Assembly: GCF_963678975.1 (NCBI RefSeq)
Contig: NC_089275.1
Location: 37,300,819 to 37,364,818 of the forward strand
Reading direction: 5' to 3'
Length of the DNA stretch: 64,000 bases
From: Dysidea avara
Lineage: Eukaryota; Porifera; Demospongiae; Dictyoceratida; Dysideidae
Shown here in pieces: positions 35,111 to 49,557 of this stretch. Under the pieces are notes generated by a model. It worked only from the letters and a program-made list of their open reading frames with translations. It had not been told where the DNA came from and did no database searches. Position numbers and translations under genes: made by a program. Position 1 is the stretch's first letter, and each line of letters begins with the position of its first letter.

Positions 35111-35231
35111 ACTGGTTCGCTGTACAACTTCGGTATAGCTCGAATCTTCTATAGTCTACATAGGCGCGCATACAAACGTCCCCACACTACGTCCTCCATT
35201 TTGTTTTGTGACGTCATTTCGGATAAAGCCC
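35084..35231 (-). repeat. Right TIR carrying promoter, start codon and exon 1
   Basis: Mirror of the left TIR: TGACGTCA at 35,209-35,216, start codon at 35,110-35,108, exon 1 to 35,095 and donor at 35,094-35,093. One extra A relative to the left TIR lies upstream of the start codon. Confidence 0.85.
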
Positions 35232-36664
35232 ATTAAATTAACGTGTGGGAGCCGTAGGGTCCGAGGTTGTAGACGACCAACAGCAACTGAAGAATCTTGA
35301 AAAATTTTCTGCTCTACACTACAGCGATGATCAACGAGTTATTTCAATACAAGTTTGGCGTGCTCAGCATGGCACCCAAATAGTTGCAGTGGAATTCCGT
35401 GGATAGCTATACAGCTTACATGTAGTTCCTTCGCGCCTCCTTGATCATCTCCCGTTTAGCTGTTCAGTAATGTGATAATCTTCTGAAAGTCGCCCCGTTT
35501 TACAGAGACATTATTTCGTCTTAATGCTAATTTGGAGGTAGATATCACTAAGAGCTGGACGGCCATGCATGATGCTCACAGTACAGTGGTGTAATGCAGC
35601 GGAGAAACCTCGCGTAGATAATTTGGAGACAGATGTGTATATATATATATATGTATATATGAAAGGTAGGACCGCAGTGATGTAGCTACCTAGCTATGCG
35701 GGATTAGTTTTTTCTATTTACAGGAGAGAACGTGATAGCAACAAAACATTATTGATAGCTACTAGCTGTGACAAGCAAATAGAGCTGAGACATCAACGTT
35801 AGAAGCATCTCAGGTGTAAGCAACTGTAGAACCAGAGCTCACACTGTATGCTATGATGGGAGGTAAGTATTAACTATCATCGACAAAGCTTTATTTAGAT
35901 GGAGACAATATTGTTGCAGGTACTAGTTACAGCTTAGCATGCAAATATCACTGTAACCGCACTGTGTTAAAATGGACAGTTGTTGATGCAGCCTTCCAAT
36001 AATGGTGAGTTGACACAGTGGTATGCTGTGTGTCCCATTAACCTGTTCATTTACAGAGAAATTCACCAAGAACAGACTGCTCATTTCTATCCCAAAAAGT
36101 AAGCTTGTTAGTGCTGTCATGTTTCGATCGTATATACTTGAATAGCTCATTATAATGTAGTTCTTCTGGTTGATCACCTGAAGCTGGGAACACAGCAGGC
36201 ATTAGTATATGTCACACTTCGAAGGAGATTCTAACTAAGCCATCCATGGTGTGTTATTTTGTTTGTGTGTCATGTTTCATCACTGATCTCCCCATTTACA
36301 GAGATATGGAGTAGACGGTTCAGTTGTTGTTGGTTGGCTACTAGGAGTTGAGAAAACAGTCGTAGTGTGGTGATGATGCTACGGATGCTGCTGAAGTGTA
36401 CAAACAATCTTGACATTGGATAATAGTATGTTATGTGATTCACTATACCTGTATTGTAAAGGAAATCACGATTATAATTTGAATTGAAATGTATACAAGG
36501 AAATTACAACAATTCTAAAAAAGTAAATCCGAAATTTCATTATGCGTGGAAATCACATAATTTATGCTCTTTGTAAGGAGAATCCATGTTTACTGCTGCA
36601 GTCCATATCTTGTGGTAGGCTTACTGGAAATGTCTCCAAAATGTTATACCTGTTTAGTAAACAA
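35232..36664. other. Host DNA right of the transposon; possible spliced transcript
   Basis: No long frame. A GGGAGGTAAGT donor-like site at about 35,855 and TTTACAG acceptor-like sites at about 36,060 and 36,300 could mark small exons, but no protein emerges. A short TATATATATA run is at 35,639. Confidence 0.25.
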
Positions 36665-37361
36665 CAAGTGAAGTTTAGTACAGATTATGCATATGTCTAT
36701 AATGGCAATAAAAAATAGTATAAATAGTCCAGTCATTTTATGGTTTGACCTTAAACTAATTGCAACACAAATGGTTTCAACAGTTTCTAGCACAGAAAAA
36801 TGTGCTCTATAACATATCAAAAGTCCCGGAAAATACCATAAGGGGAAAGTGACCTTTTGCATGACCTTTTTAGCCATTTTTAGCAAAAAATTAAGAGTTG
36901 TGCTTCTATTTCAGCTGTACACTATCCAAACTATTTACATTTGGTATCAAATGATTGTTCTCACTATAAGGAACAAGATGATACTTGTTTGGTATCCATA
37001 GCTTAATTTGTTCCAAAGTTATCATCATTTTACTGGACAAAACTGACATTATTTAGTACCGCCCACACACTTAATTAAATTTTGGTTTAACCCATTTATT
37101 GCTTGTCTAATGGTAGTTTTCCCATGGCAAGGGACTTTTTATAACAGAGGGTCACAATGAAGACTAGAAGGTGCATATGTTACCATGGAAACCAAGAAAT
37201 AGCATAGCTTTATATCCAATTCGGTTGTTTTCATTCTCTATTGTCATGAAGATGGATTTAATTCTTTATAATTCCAAACCTGACATTGTACAAATTAAGT
37301 TAGGTACATACACAATGACACTCATTATAATAAAATTGTACTTCAACCATGGCCATGGCTG

Positions 37362-41338
<3,977 letters not shown>

Positions 41339-41418
41339 TACTTCAACCATGGCCATGGCTGTATGGTATACAGCCATGGTTGGCTGTGTGTAAGCAGCCA
41401 ACCATGGCTGTATACACA

Positions 41419-41467
41419 CATTTATATACACAAGAGAACAGAATCTGTTCTCTTGTGTATATAAATG
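41419..41467. repeat. Perfect 49-bp palindrome
   Basis: Arms of 24 bases (CATTTATATACACAAGAGAA and on) mirror exactly around one central base at 41,443. The right arm of the giant palindrome keeps only half of this near 42,220-42,245. Confidence 0.85.
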
Positions 41468-41480
41468 ATAAGTTTCGCTT

Positions 41481-42178
41481 TCATTCAGTGTTGGTATCTG
41501 TATCATCTTCTTCATGGATTGAGATATCTGAGTTGGTGCAGCCTGTTCCATTGCAGTTGCCATAAACAGAAGAGCATTTCACATTGAATTTCTTGCAAGT
41601 GCATCTCATGCTGCTGTACTCAGTGTGGCAGTTACATCTAATCATTTTCAACAGCTCATCTGGAGCTTGCAATTTACTGATTATATGTACATGATTATAT
41701 GTACATACTTACTTTGCAATTTCTTTCCAAGAAGCAGCTAAGCATATTAATGAACTGCTGCTTGTTGGTGCTGTTCGATAAAAAGTTCCCTTCTTCATAT
41801 TTAGCTTCGTATCTTTGGTGAATGACACATGAGAAGTCATCAACAAAAGATATGGTGCATCTGAGGAGGGTCAAAGGATGCTCTGGAGTGGCTATGTCAT
41901 TCACCAAAGATACAAAGTTGAACATGAAGAAGGGAACTTTTTTATCGAACAGCACCAACAAGCAACAGTTCATTAATATGCTTAGCTGCTTCTTGGAAAG
42001 AAATTGTAAAGTGTACCATGCTTCAGGAGATGCTGGTGTGATGAATGTACAAAAAGCAGTAGAATTAGCCAGAGTAGCAGACACTCTGCTAGTTGGTGAT
42101 GACACCGATATTCTTGTATCTGTTTGTGACTACTGCAAGGGAACAGGCTGCACCAACTCAGATACCCCCAATCCATGA
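41481..42178. pseudogene. Mirrored fragments of a CXC-tailed, GDA-motif protein gene
   Basis: On the plus strand 41,900-42,178 encodes FLSNSTNKQQFINMLSCFLE, then ASGDAGVMNVQKAVELAR and LLVGDDTDILV. On the minus strand 41,830-41,700 encodes nearly the same first block, and 41,672-41,481 encodes a Cys-rich tail (RCNCHTE...CTCKKFNVKCSS...GTGCTNS). Together they are pieces of one protein with a nuclease-like acidic core and a TSO1/CXC-like C-terminus. This is a recurrent uncharacterised, transposon-associated family in invertebrates as I remember it. Each arm has lost a different internal part. Neither is a complete gene. Confidence 0.6.
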
Positions 42179-42369
42179 AGAAGTGATACAGATACCAACA
42201 CTAAATGAAAGCAAAACTTACCATTTATATACACAAGAAAATAGATTTTCCACTACCACGGCCATACAATTTTCAATGTCATTGTATATGTACCTAACTT
42301 AATGTCAGGTTTGGAATTGTAAAGAATTAAATCCATCTTCATGACAATAGAGCATGAAACAACTGAATT

Positions 42370-44189
42370 GTGACTGTCTCTGGGAAAACCGGTCTTACCG
42401 TCCATTTAAAAGTATCGAGAAACATTAGTTTTAAATATTCAGAGGGTTGTGGCTTGCCAGTGGTGGTAGTTACGCATACACTGTAAATACAGTAGTGGTC
42501 ACAACACACTAACACATGTGTGATATTGTTGTCCAAACTGGCACATCCTTACAAGAGTAGTATGCACACCATATTAGTCACACTAATAATAGTGTGACCG
42601 TACATGTACAGCTGAAAAAAAAGTACTTGTGCATTCAGGAGTGGAAGGGTAGAATGTGATAGCTTTATTATCAAAGTCAACTACTCATCATAGTATTATT
42701 GTGAAATATTACATCATCTGCAGTTTCATAATTGGTGTAACATTCCTGGAATGTCAGCAATATACAAACAGTACACAACACTATTAGTTAGTCAGCAACT
42801 TACTGCTTTCAAATCTCTACTTAAACATTGTTTCAAAATGTATACAAAACCTATATCACCAAGCCTGGAGTTTGATTGTGGATTTAATTTCACTCAACTG
42901 AGGCTACCTTAAAATATGTATGGGCCCCACTGATCATCAGTATACAAATTTTTCATCTCTCTACTGTTGACTGGATTAATCTAATGGAAATTCTATGAGT
43001 TAATGTTAATCAAGAGTAGATTTACTCTTGGTTAATGCAAATTGGTTACTTTATTGATACAAACATACCAGCTGTGCTCATCGACTTGAATTGTCACTAC
43101 AATAAAATGTGTATTTGTGCATACCACATACACATCACATACTTCGGTGGAGTATGTGATGTGTAGGAGATGATGGTTCACATTTGCTAACTAATGGACA
43201 AATGTGAACTATCATCTCCTACACATCACATACACCACAGGAGTGCATGCTATGTACAACACATTAACATACCACATATGCACAAATACACGTTTTATTG
43301 TAATGTGTCTGTGTAATGGCTTAGTACAAAATGAGTTTATTTATAGCACATAAATTCAATAAAATTGATGCTTTTCTATACATCCTGCTACCTCTAAATG
43401 ATAAAGGATGCCAAAGAACACCTAACTTTTAATACTAGAATCATCTATAATAGCAGAAAATAGTTTTTCATTTACAAATCTGTCATGTACACCAATATAC
43501 AGTCACACTGCTTGTCTTGTGTGCTTCACACACTATATCTTAAAAGTGTGCCTGTACCCCATGGGTGTACTGCTGGTTACGTGTGCTATGACCACCTCAG
43601 TTTTAACAGTGTACAGGATTTTCACACATTTTACAGCAATTTATTACCTTCCAGATCATCTACTGAAGAAGTAGTCAACAGCTAAGTTTCCCACCATTTT
43701 AGATAGTTTTTTAAACTGAGGTTGCCTGTATCAAACAAGCTCCAAAAGGGGTGGGAGGCGGCGGGCCTGGAAGGCAGGCAAGATACTGTTTTAAAATTAA
43801 AGAGGAATGTGTTGGGATATATTTGGACTCCCTGTTTAAATATTACTATTACTATACTACTATTACTATATTAAGCCAAGTTATGGGCCATTTAGGGATC
43901 AAAACTGGCTAAAATGAAAGGAAACTTACAGCACAGGTCATTGTCCAATACCACAGAGCTATACAGCCACACACAGCCATCTCCTGGTTGGCCAGGGCTC
44001 CATCAAGGCCCCAGACCACTCGTATGGCTTGCCACTGCTTGAAAAAGGCAGCTAGCAAAAGCAGACCACTTTACTCTGGTCGACTATGGCAGTGAAATTC
44101 GATAGTGCATTCTTAAAGCTTTGTGTTTGTGTGAAAAAAATCAAACTTCCTGTCTTGGGCGATAAGACCAGTTTTGCAGATCTAGTTAC
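42370..44189. mobile_element. 1.8-kb non-autonomous DNA transposon in the palindrome's right arm
   Basis: The ends GTGACTGTCTCTG and its mirror of GTAACTAGATCTG continue through AAAAC.GGTCTTA.CG as about 33-bp imperfect TIRs. AATT flanks it at 42,366-42,369 and 44,190-44,193. The left arm of the palindrome preserves the uninterrupted target (CCAATTCGG at 37,215). No transposase frame is seen inside. The superfamily is unknown. Confidence 0.7.
43095..43305. mobile_element. Nested foldback MITE
   Basis: CACTACAATAAAA and GTGTATTTGTGCATA at the left mirror the right end. An inner stem, GTGTAGGAGATGATGGTTCAC with its complement, makes most of the element self-pairing. It sits inside the 1.8-kb transposon. 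Confidence 0.7.
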
Positions 44190-45028
44190 AATTGCATATA
44201 AAACTATGCTATTTCTCGGTTTCCATGGTAACAAATGCATCTTCTAGTCTTCATTATGACCCTCTGTTATAAAAAAGTCCCTTGCCATGGGAAAACTACC
44301 ATTAGACAAGCAATAAATGGGTTACACCAAAATTTAATTAAGTGTGTGGGCGGTACTAAATAATGTCAGTTTTGTCCAGTAAAATGATGATAACTTTAGA
44401 AAAAATTAAGCTATGGATACCAAACAAGTATCATCTTGTTCCTTATAGTGAGAACAATCATTTGATACCAAATGTAAATAGTTTGGATAGTGTACAGCTG
44501 ATATAGAAGCAGGAATCCTATTTTTTTTTTGCTAAAAATGGCTAAAAAGGTCATGCAAAAGGTCACTTTCCCCTTATGGGATTTTCCGGGACTTTTGATA
44601 TGTTATAGAGCACATGTTTCTGTGCTAGAAACTGTTGAAACCATTTGTATTGCAATTAGTTTAAGGTTGACCCCTTTTTTTTCATAAAATGACTGGACTA
44701 AAAGTATAGGAATGAAAATATAGAAATTTATCATGCATATGCTGACCATTACAATTTTTGTAGCATCACAAAGTTGTGAAAACATGGATCGCAAAGAATA
44801 AAACTTCATTAAGATCTTCAAAAAACACATAATATTATACCTTAGACACATTTAACTATACTGATGTACAAAAAGCACAGTAGATATAAAATGAAATAAA
44901 ATAAAGCTACAGTACAACACACAAAAACAAACAAGAACAAGATTAAAATACTTTATGTGTTCCAATCAGCACAATCATGTCCCAAAATAATTTGTCGAGA
45001 ACTATGGTAGGCCATTTGTTTCAAATGA

Positions 45029-45285
45029 TTATTTGATATGTTCAATGGATTATTTGGTATGCGCAATGAATTATTTGGTATGTGCAAAGAATTATTTGGT
45101 ATGCGCAATGAATTATTTGGTATGTGCAATGAATTATTTGGTATGTGCAATGGATCACTTGGTATGTGCAATGAATTATTTGGTATGTGCAATGGATCAT
45201 TTGGTATGCGTAATGAATTATTTGGTATGCGCAATGGATCATTTGGTATGTGCAATGAATTATTTGGTATATTCAATGATTTTAG
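45029..45285 (+). repeat. 21-bp minisatellite (left TIR)
   Basis: About 12 copies of a 21-bp unit, AATGAATTATTTGGTATGTGC and variants with GGATCA. It yields NYLVCAM/FGMCNEL frames that are artefacts. Confidence 0.85.
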
Positions 45286-45611
45286 TGTTTTATTTTGTGA
45301 ACTATATTTTTTGTGAATTATATAATTTTATATTTTTTGGTAAATAATTTGTGTTAGGTATTGTTATCATAATTGGCCCGGGGTTGTTAGTATCGCTATA
45401 GAGCTTATGCATGGCAATTATTTCTAAGCGCCTAGCTCTCACAAATGTAAGGCACGCATTGCCATTTGTAGGGGGTACTGTATCAGTTTAACAACAACAA
45501 GGGGTAGTCACTTCCATACCACCAACTAATTCGCTTGCAACTGCGGGATCAAGAAGTTTAGCTACTCGATAGCTACCTCGATAAATTGAAGCTGATTTGT
45601 TGCAGAAAGAT

Positions 45612-46395
45612 CAGACCTCTCAACTCTCACGATTTTGTCGTGAGGCACACGATTTCAGCCTTCATATCACAACCGCTTGCTGATCCCATCTCACAATTTC
45701 TCACGACTTTCAAAAAAACTTTTCTAAGGCACGCTAAATCTCGCCCCAAAACGTCTTGTAGTAGGTATCACGTGATCAGTTAATTAGAATAGTGGGGCAC
45801 CTCTGTATTTTGAGCTGGAAATTTTGCCGGTTTCCTGTATTTTTGAATGTGTCGCGAGTCACTTTGCTGTCAAACTCAATGAACTAAGGCTTATTTGAAG
45901 GTGAAATCCTTTGAGAAAAGACTCAGCACACATGAAAGGTGAAGAATTAGGTGAAATCCTACCAGTTGTGTTATTACAAATGTTTATTGGTTGTTGTGAG
46001 GTGTACTTGTGCGGAAAATCTGTGCTGAACACTAAATCCACAGCTGCATACTGATTACTCAAGAAATGAGAGGTGATTTCAACGATGAATCACTGGTGAA
46101 CCAGTACATCAGCTGAGTTTAATTGAAAGACTGATATCACGTGATTCAACGATGGAGCAAAAATAGTAGGTTCTTGTCATATAGTAGGCTACACTATAGC
46201 ATAGAGTTATAAGCTGCGGTAAACAGCAGTATTGCACTCACATAGCTAGCTAGTTGTGCTTTTTAAAACATTTTTTTGTTAAAACAAATGTATGTGCATG
46301 AGCCCCATCACAAAGATGGTAGGCTTTATACAGCTGCATGGGGATGGGTGGCTGGCTTTCTTATGACCAGGTCTGCTTCCAGGTTGAGAGGTCTG
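45612..46395. mobile_element. hAT-like MITE (CAGACCTCTCAAC ends)
   Basis: The left end CAGACCTCTCAACT and the right end AGGTTGAGAGGTCTG are inverted. The possible target duplication is imperfect. The interior has CTCACGATTT words and no gene. Confidence 0.45.
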
Positions 46396-47103
46396 GGGAG
46401 ATCCTTACTGAAACGCTAGCTATTGAGTGGGCATGAATGTCCAGATGTACTGTATGGAGACATATATAACTACCTCAAACTGACACCCAGTCTTTATACA
46501 CACGAGCAACTAAAATCTTATAAAAAGTCAGGAGTTCAGTGTAAATGGATGGGTGAGTGATAGTGCTTGCACTGTCAGTAGATCCATAGTTCTTGTTTAC
46601 AACACTTGTAAAACATTCTCAAAGCTTCTCCTTATGCTGAAGGTATGGGGTTTCAGTTAAGGCCATCGTCATTAAATTCCTTGTTTCCCGTCACCGCTCG
46701 CATCAATTTTTAGGTAGTCGCACCAAATTTTAATTATTTGATTTTACTTTATAGATCACGTGCTATACACTATTTCATGATAGAAGGAGGCACAGATTGA
46801 CCAAGCTTTAAGGTAAATGCATTAGCTGTGCCTAGAAACATAGCAGAAGGGTGGAAGATACAATCCTGCGTGCAGCATGGCAGCCTTCAAGATCGAGATA
46901 CTCTAATAGAGCAGTCAGTGACTGAAATAACAATAAATCGAGTGTATAATAAATAATTACCTCCCGTCCACATTATTTTTTGTTCCATTGGGTGACAGGA
47001 AACAACCAATATAGTAATGATGACCTAAACAGTGTGGCACTTTTCAAAGTGTCCCCTTTTAAATCAGCAAAATAGATTTCACCACACCAAAGCATAAGTG
47101 CAA
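46396..47103. other. Nothing recognised except one dispersed motif
   Basis: The motif copy is at 46,891-46,920. A minus-strand frame of 62 codons at 46,973-47,161 reads into the LINE tail and has no family match. Confidence 0.4.
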
Positions 47104-48112
47104 GCAAGCTTTGATTTTGATTTGATTTTGATTTTCTGTTTAAACTCATGACGTTCGGCATAGCCGTTCTTCCACGTCAGAGTACACTGAGACACATACA
47201 AATACACAAGTACAAAACTGAAAAACATACAAGACATGACACATACAAAGCAATACATTTAAATATAATACACAAATCAACTATTATTAGTCATACAGTG
47301 GGTCTTCATTAAAGTGACAAATTCTCCATGCTTGTGGGGCACTTCAAATGGTAGCTTATTCCACCAACAAGTGGCACGATGTCGGAAATATCGCTGTGTT
47401 CTAGCCAGATGATGATAAGTGTTGTTAGCAAAATAGGCCTTACACCGAGTGTTATAGGTGTGAGAGCGACCAAATGTTATTGGAGGTTGCAGTTGCAGGC
47501 ACTGGCGACTAAAACAGTGATGATGAAATGTTGCCAAGCTACGGATCTCAATTTCTTCTGATATGTTAGGCCAACCTAACTGTTCACGTGATACAGACAC
47601 ATGATCAAACTTCTTAAGGGAGAAGACTACCCTATTCTGTATACACTGTAAGCGGCCAACTTGGTGATTGAGAAGAGGGGATCCCCACACTGGTAGAGCA
47701 TACATGATGCACGATGAAATGAGGGACTCCATTAGCAACTTAAGAAGGGAAACAGGTAGATGTTTGTGACTGCATCCAATGAGATATAAATAGTAAGAGC
47801 ACTTGCGACACATTTCAGACACCTGAGCATTCCACTGAAGACAACAATCAAAAATTATTCCTAAATAGCATTGCTGAGTGACAGCTGTAAGAGGTTGGTC
47901 ATCAATCATAATAGGAAGATATTCTGACTTTCTTTTGCTGTGCTTGGAAGAGAACCACATCACACTTGATTTGTTAACATTAAGCCACATCTTACTCTGA
48001 GAGATCCACTTAAAAATCAGCTCAAGGTCGTGTGATAGATAACTTCTTCTCAACTTCTTCAAAAAGTATCTCCAGAACAAATTAGAGTTGTGTCATCAGC
48101 AAACTGCAAGAG

Positions 48113-48511
48113 CAGAGGGGGTGCTGGAGGTATTCCAGCACCCCCAACTATTTTACTGGGGGTGCTGAGCACCCCCAACTTAAAGCTGTATTGTGCAATA
48201 GTCATCACGTGAATTCCTGCAAGGTTTCCAGAAACTGGTCAATCACGATCGAGATACTCTAATAGAGCAGTCACCCTAATACAACAGTCAAGTATGCGTT
48301 AAAATAGATAGCATTTTATTGACAGCTAAATCCACCAAAAATGCTCCCAAATTCAATCTCCTGATACCTAATTTTCAAAGTTTTCCTGGGGAGGAATGTC
48401 CCAGACCCCCTAGAATTAGCATGCTGGGTGTGCTTCGCACACTTACTACTACCAACATAAATTTTGGGTACCCCCAACTCTAGCACCCTTCCGCCTCCTA
48501 TGAAGAGGTTA
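48113..48511. mobile_element. MITE inserted beside the FADD box of the LINE
   Basis: It separates HHGNLF from LLQFADDTT in the reverse transcriptase. It begins with GGGGGTGCTGG repeats (TTGGGGGTGCT) and ends CCGCCTCCTATG, like 63,294-63,623. A copy of the dispersed motif is at 48,247. The exact ends are uncertain. Confidence 0.5.
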
Positions 48512-48546
48512 CCATGGTGCACCAGGGAGGGCATATCATTGACATA

Positions 48547-48797
48547 TGTGACCGGGCCTGCGAAAACAGGGCATGTGGGCACAAACTACACCCCATCACT
48601 CTACAGGTAATATCTCAGTACTGGAAAAGTATATTTCCATTCTGTAACTTGCATCATGATGCCAATTAAATGCTCACTAAGAGCTGAAAATTGCAATTCC
48701 ATGCCATAATGATACAAACAGTTATGTGTGATGAAATTGTGAAAAAGTAGGGAAAAATCATGTGCCCACATGCCCTATTATCGCAGGCCCGGTCACA
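48547..48797. mobile_element. TGTGACCGGG-type MITE, TA target site
   Basis: The 251-bp element has ends TGTGACCGGGCCTGCGA and ACAGGGCATGTGGGCACA in inverted arrangement, flanked by TA at 48,545 and 48,798. Removing it with one TA restores the LINE reading FLVYVNDM across the site, which confirms the boundaries. Confidence 0.85.
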
Positions 48798-49457
48798 TAT
48801 ACTAGGAATAAAAGTGGCCCTAAGGCACTTCCCTGTGGTATACCTCCACGAACAGGAATCCATGATGAAAAAGAACCCTTGGATTTTACTCTCTACAAAC
48901 GGTTGGTCAAGTAATCAGTAAACCAGGCTATTTCAGTTCCATGGATCCCCATACTATTTAAACGTTGCAACAGTAGTACATGATCAAGTGAGTCAAATGC
49001 TTTTCTAAGATCAAGGAAAGCTGAGCACACAACTTTGTGATTGTCTAAAGCATGTACAATAAGGTCAGTGACAAAAAGAAGTATTTGTTCTGTGGATCTA
49101 CCATTACGGTAGGCTCCCTGGTAAGGGCTCAACAATTGATTGGTTTCAAAATACGTTTCAAGCTGAGCTGCAACAAATTTCTCAAGAATCTTAGCAACAA
49201 TGGACACTACAGATATGGGACGAAAGTTTGATCGATTATTTTGTGGACCACTTTTATGGACAGGTGTAATATTACTTCTCTTCCACTCATCTGGAACTGT
49301 AGCAGTGCGTAGAGACAAGTTATACAATTTGGTTAAAGGAACTACAATATCAGCAGCTATTTCCCTCAAAAATTGAGCAGATAAGCCATTGGGACCAGTA
49401 GACTTCCGAATATCAAGGTGCTTAAGAGCAACTTCAACTGTTTCAGCCTGTATTGAT

Positions 49458-49557
49458 CTAAAATGAAATGATGTTGATTCACAAGTAGCATCAGGGACAA
49501 ACTTGGAAGAGGTTTGTCCCCTGATGCTACTTGTGAATCAACATCATTTCATTTTAG
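49458..49557. repeat. 100-bp snap-back palindrome at the LINE 5' end
   Basis: Arms of about 45 bp (CTAAAATGAAATGATGTTGA, then CAAGTAGCATCAGGGACAAA) mirror around a 9-bp spacer, differing by one inserted base. It lies exactly between LINE sequence and the YqaJ relic. Confidence 0.85.

Larger units (their letters stand above)
29575..35231. mobile_element. Near-complete ISL2EU-type DNA transposon
   Basis: A 5,657-bp element with about 147-bp terminal inverted repeats (29,575-29,721 and 35,084-35,231) that differ by three or four substitutions and one indel. Both ends read GG.CTTTAT.CGAAATGACG inward. ATT flanks both sides (29,572-29,574 and 35,232-35,234), consistent with a 3-bp target duplication. 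It holds two convergent genes: a YqaJ-nuclease protein on plus and a THAP/DDE transposase on minus, with 179 bp between their stops. This gene pair is the hallmark of ISL2EU elements (Repbase class, relatives of PIF/Harbinger transposases). The superfamily name is from memory of gene content; the TSD length reported for that class should be compared. Confidence 0.85.
47104..49500 (-). pseudogene. Decayed non-LTR retrotransposon reverse transcriptase (LINE)
   Basis: The minus-strand order is as expected for a LINE reverse transcriptase. RT fingers and palm (ITPVHKSG, NFRPISVVSIVAKILEK, SPYQGAYRNGRSTEQ, AFLDLRKAFDSLDH) lie at 49,369-48,893. GIPQGSALGPLLF lies near 48,830, the FADD active site near 48,080-48,100, and the thumb and C-terminal region (MWLNVNKSSVMWF, ALPVWGS) at 48,080-47,277. 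The 3' tail ends in AAATC-type repeats near 47,104-47,135, as in CR1/L2/Jockey-like LINEs. Two MITE insertions and a frameshift after FADD kill it. The 5' end is truncated, with no endonuclease. Confidence 0.8.

Noticed and set aside
35232..36664. A host gene with small exons
   Set aside because: Splice-like sites exist but no reading frame links them; reported only as a region note.
44953..45347. Repeat peptides such as NYLVCAM and IPNNSLH on both strands, also at 52,758-53,252
   Set aside because: They are translations of the 21-bp minisatellite; a period divisible by three keeps all frames open.
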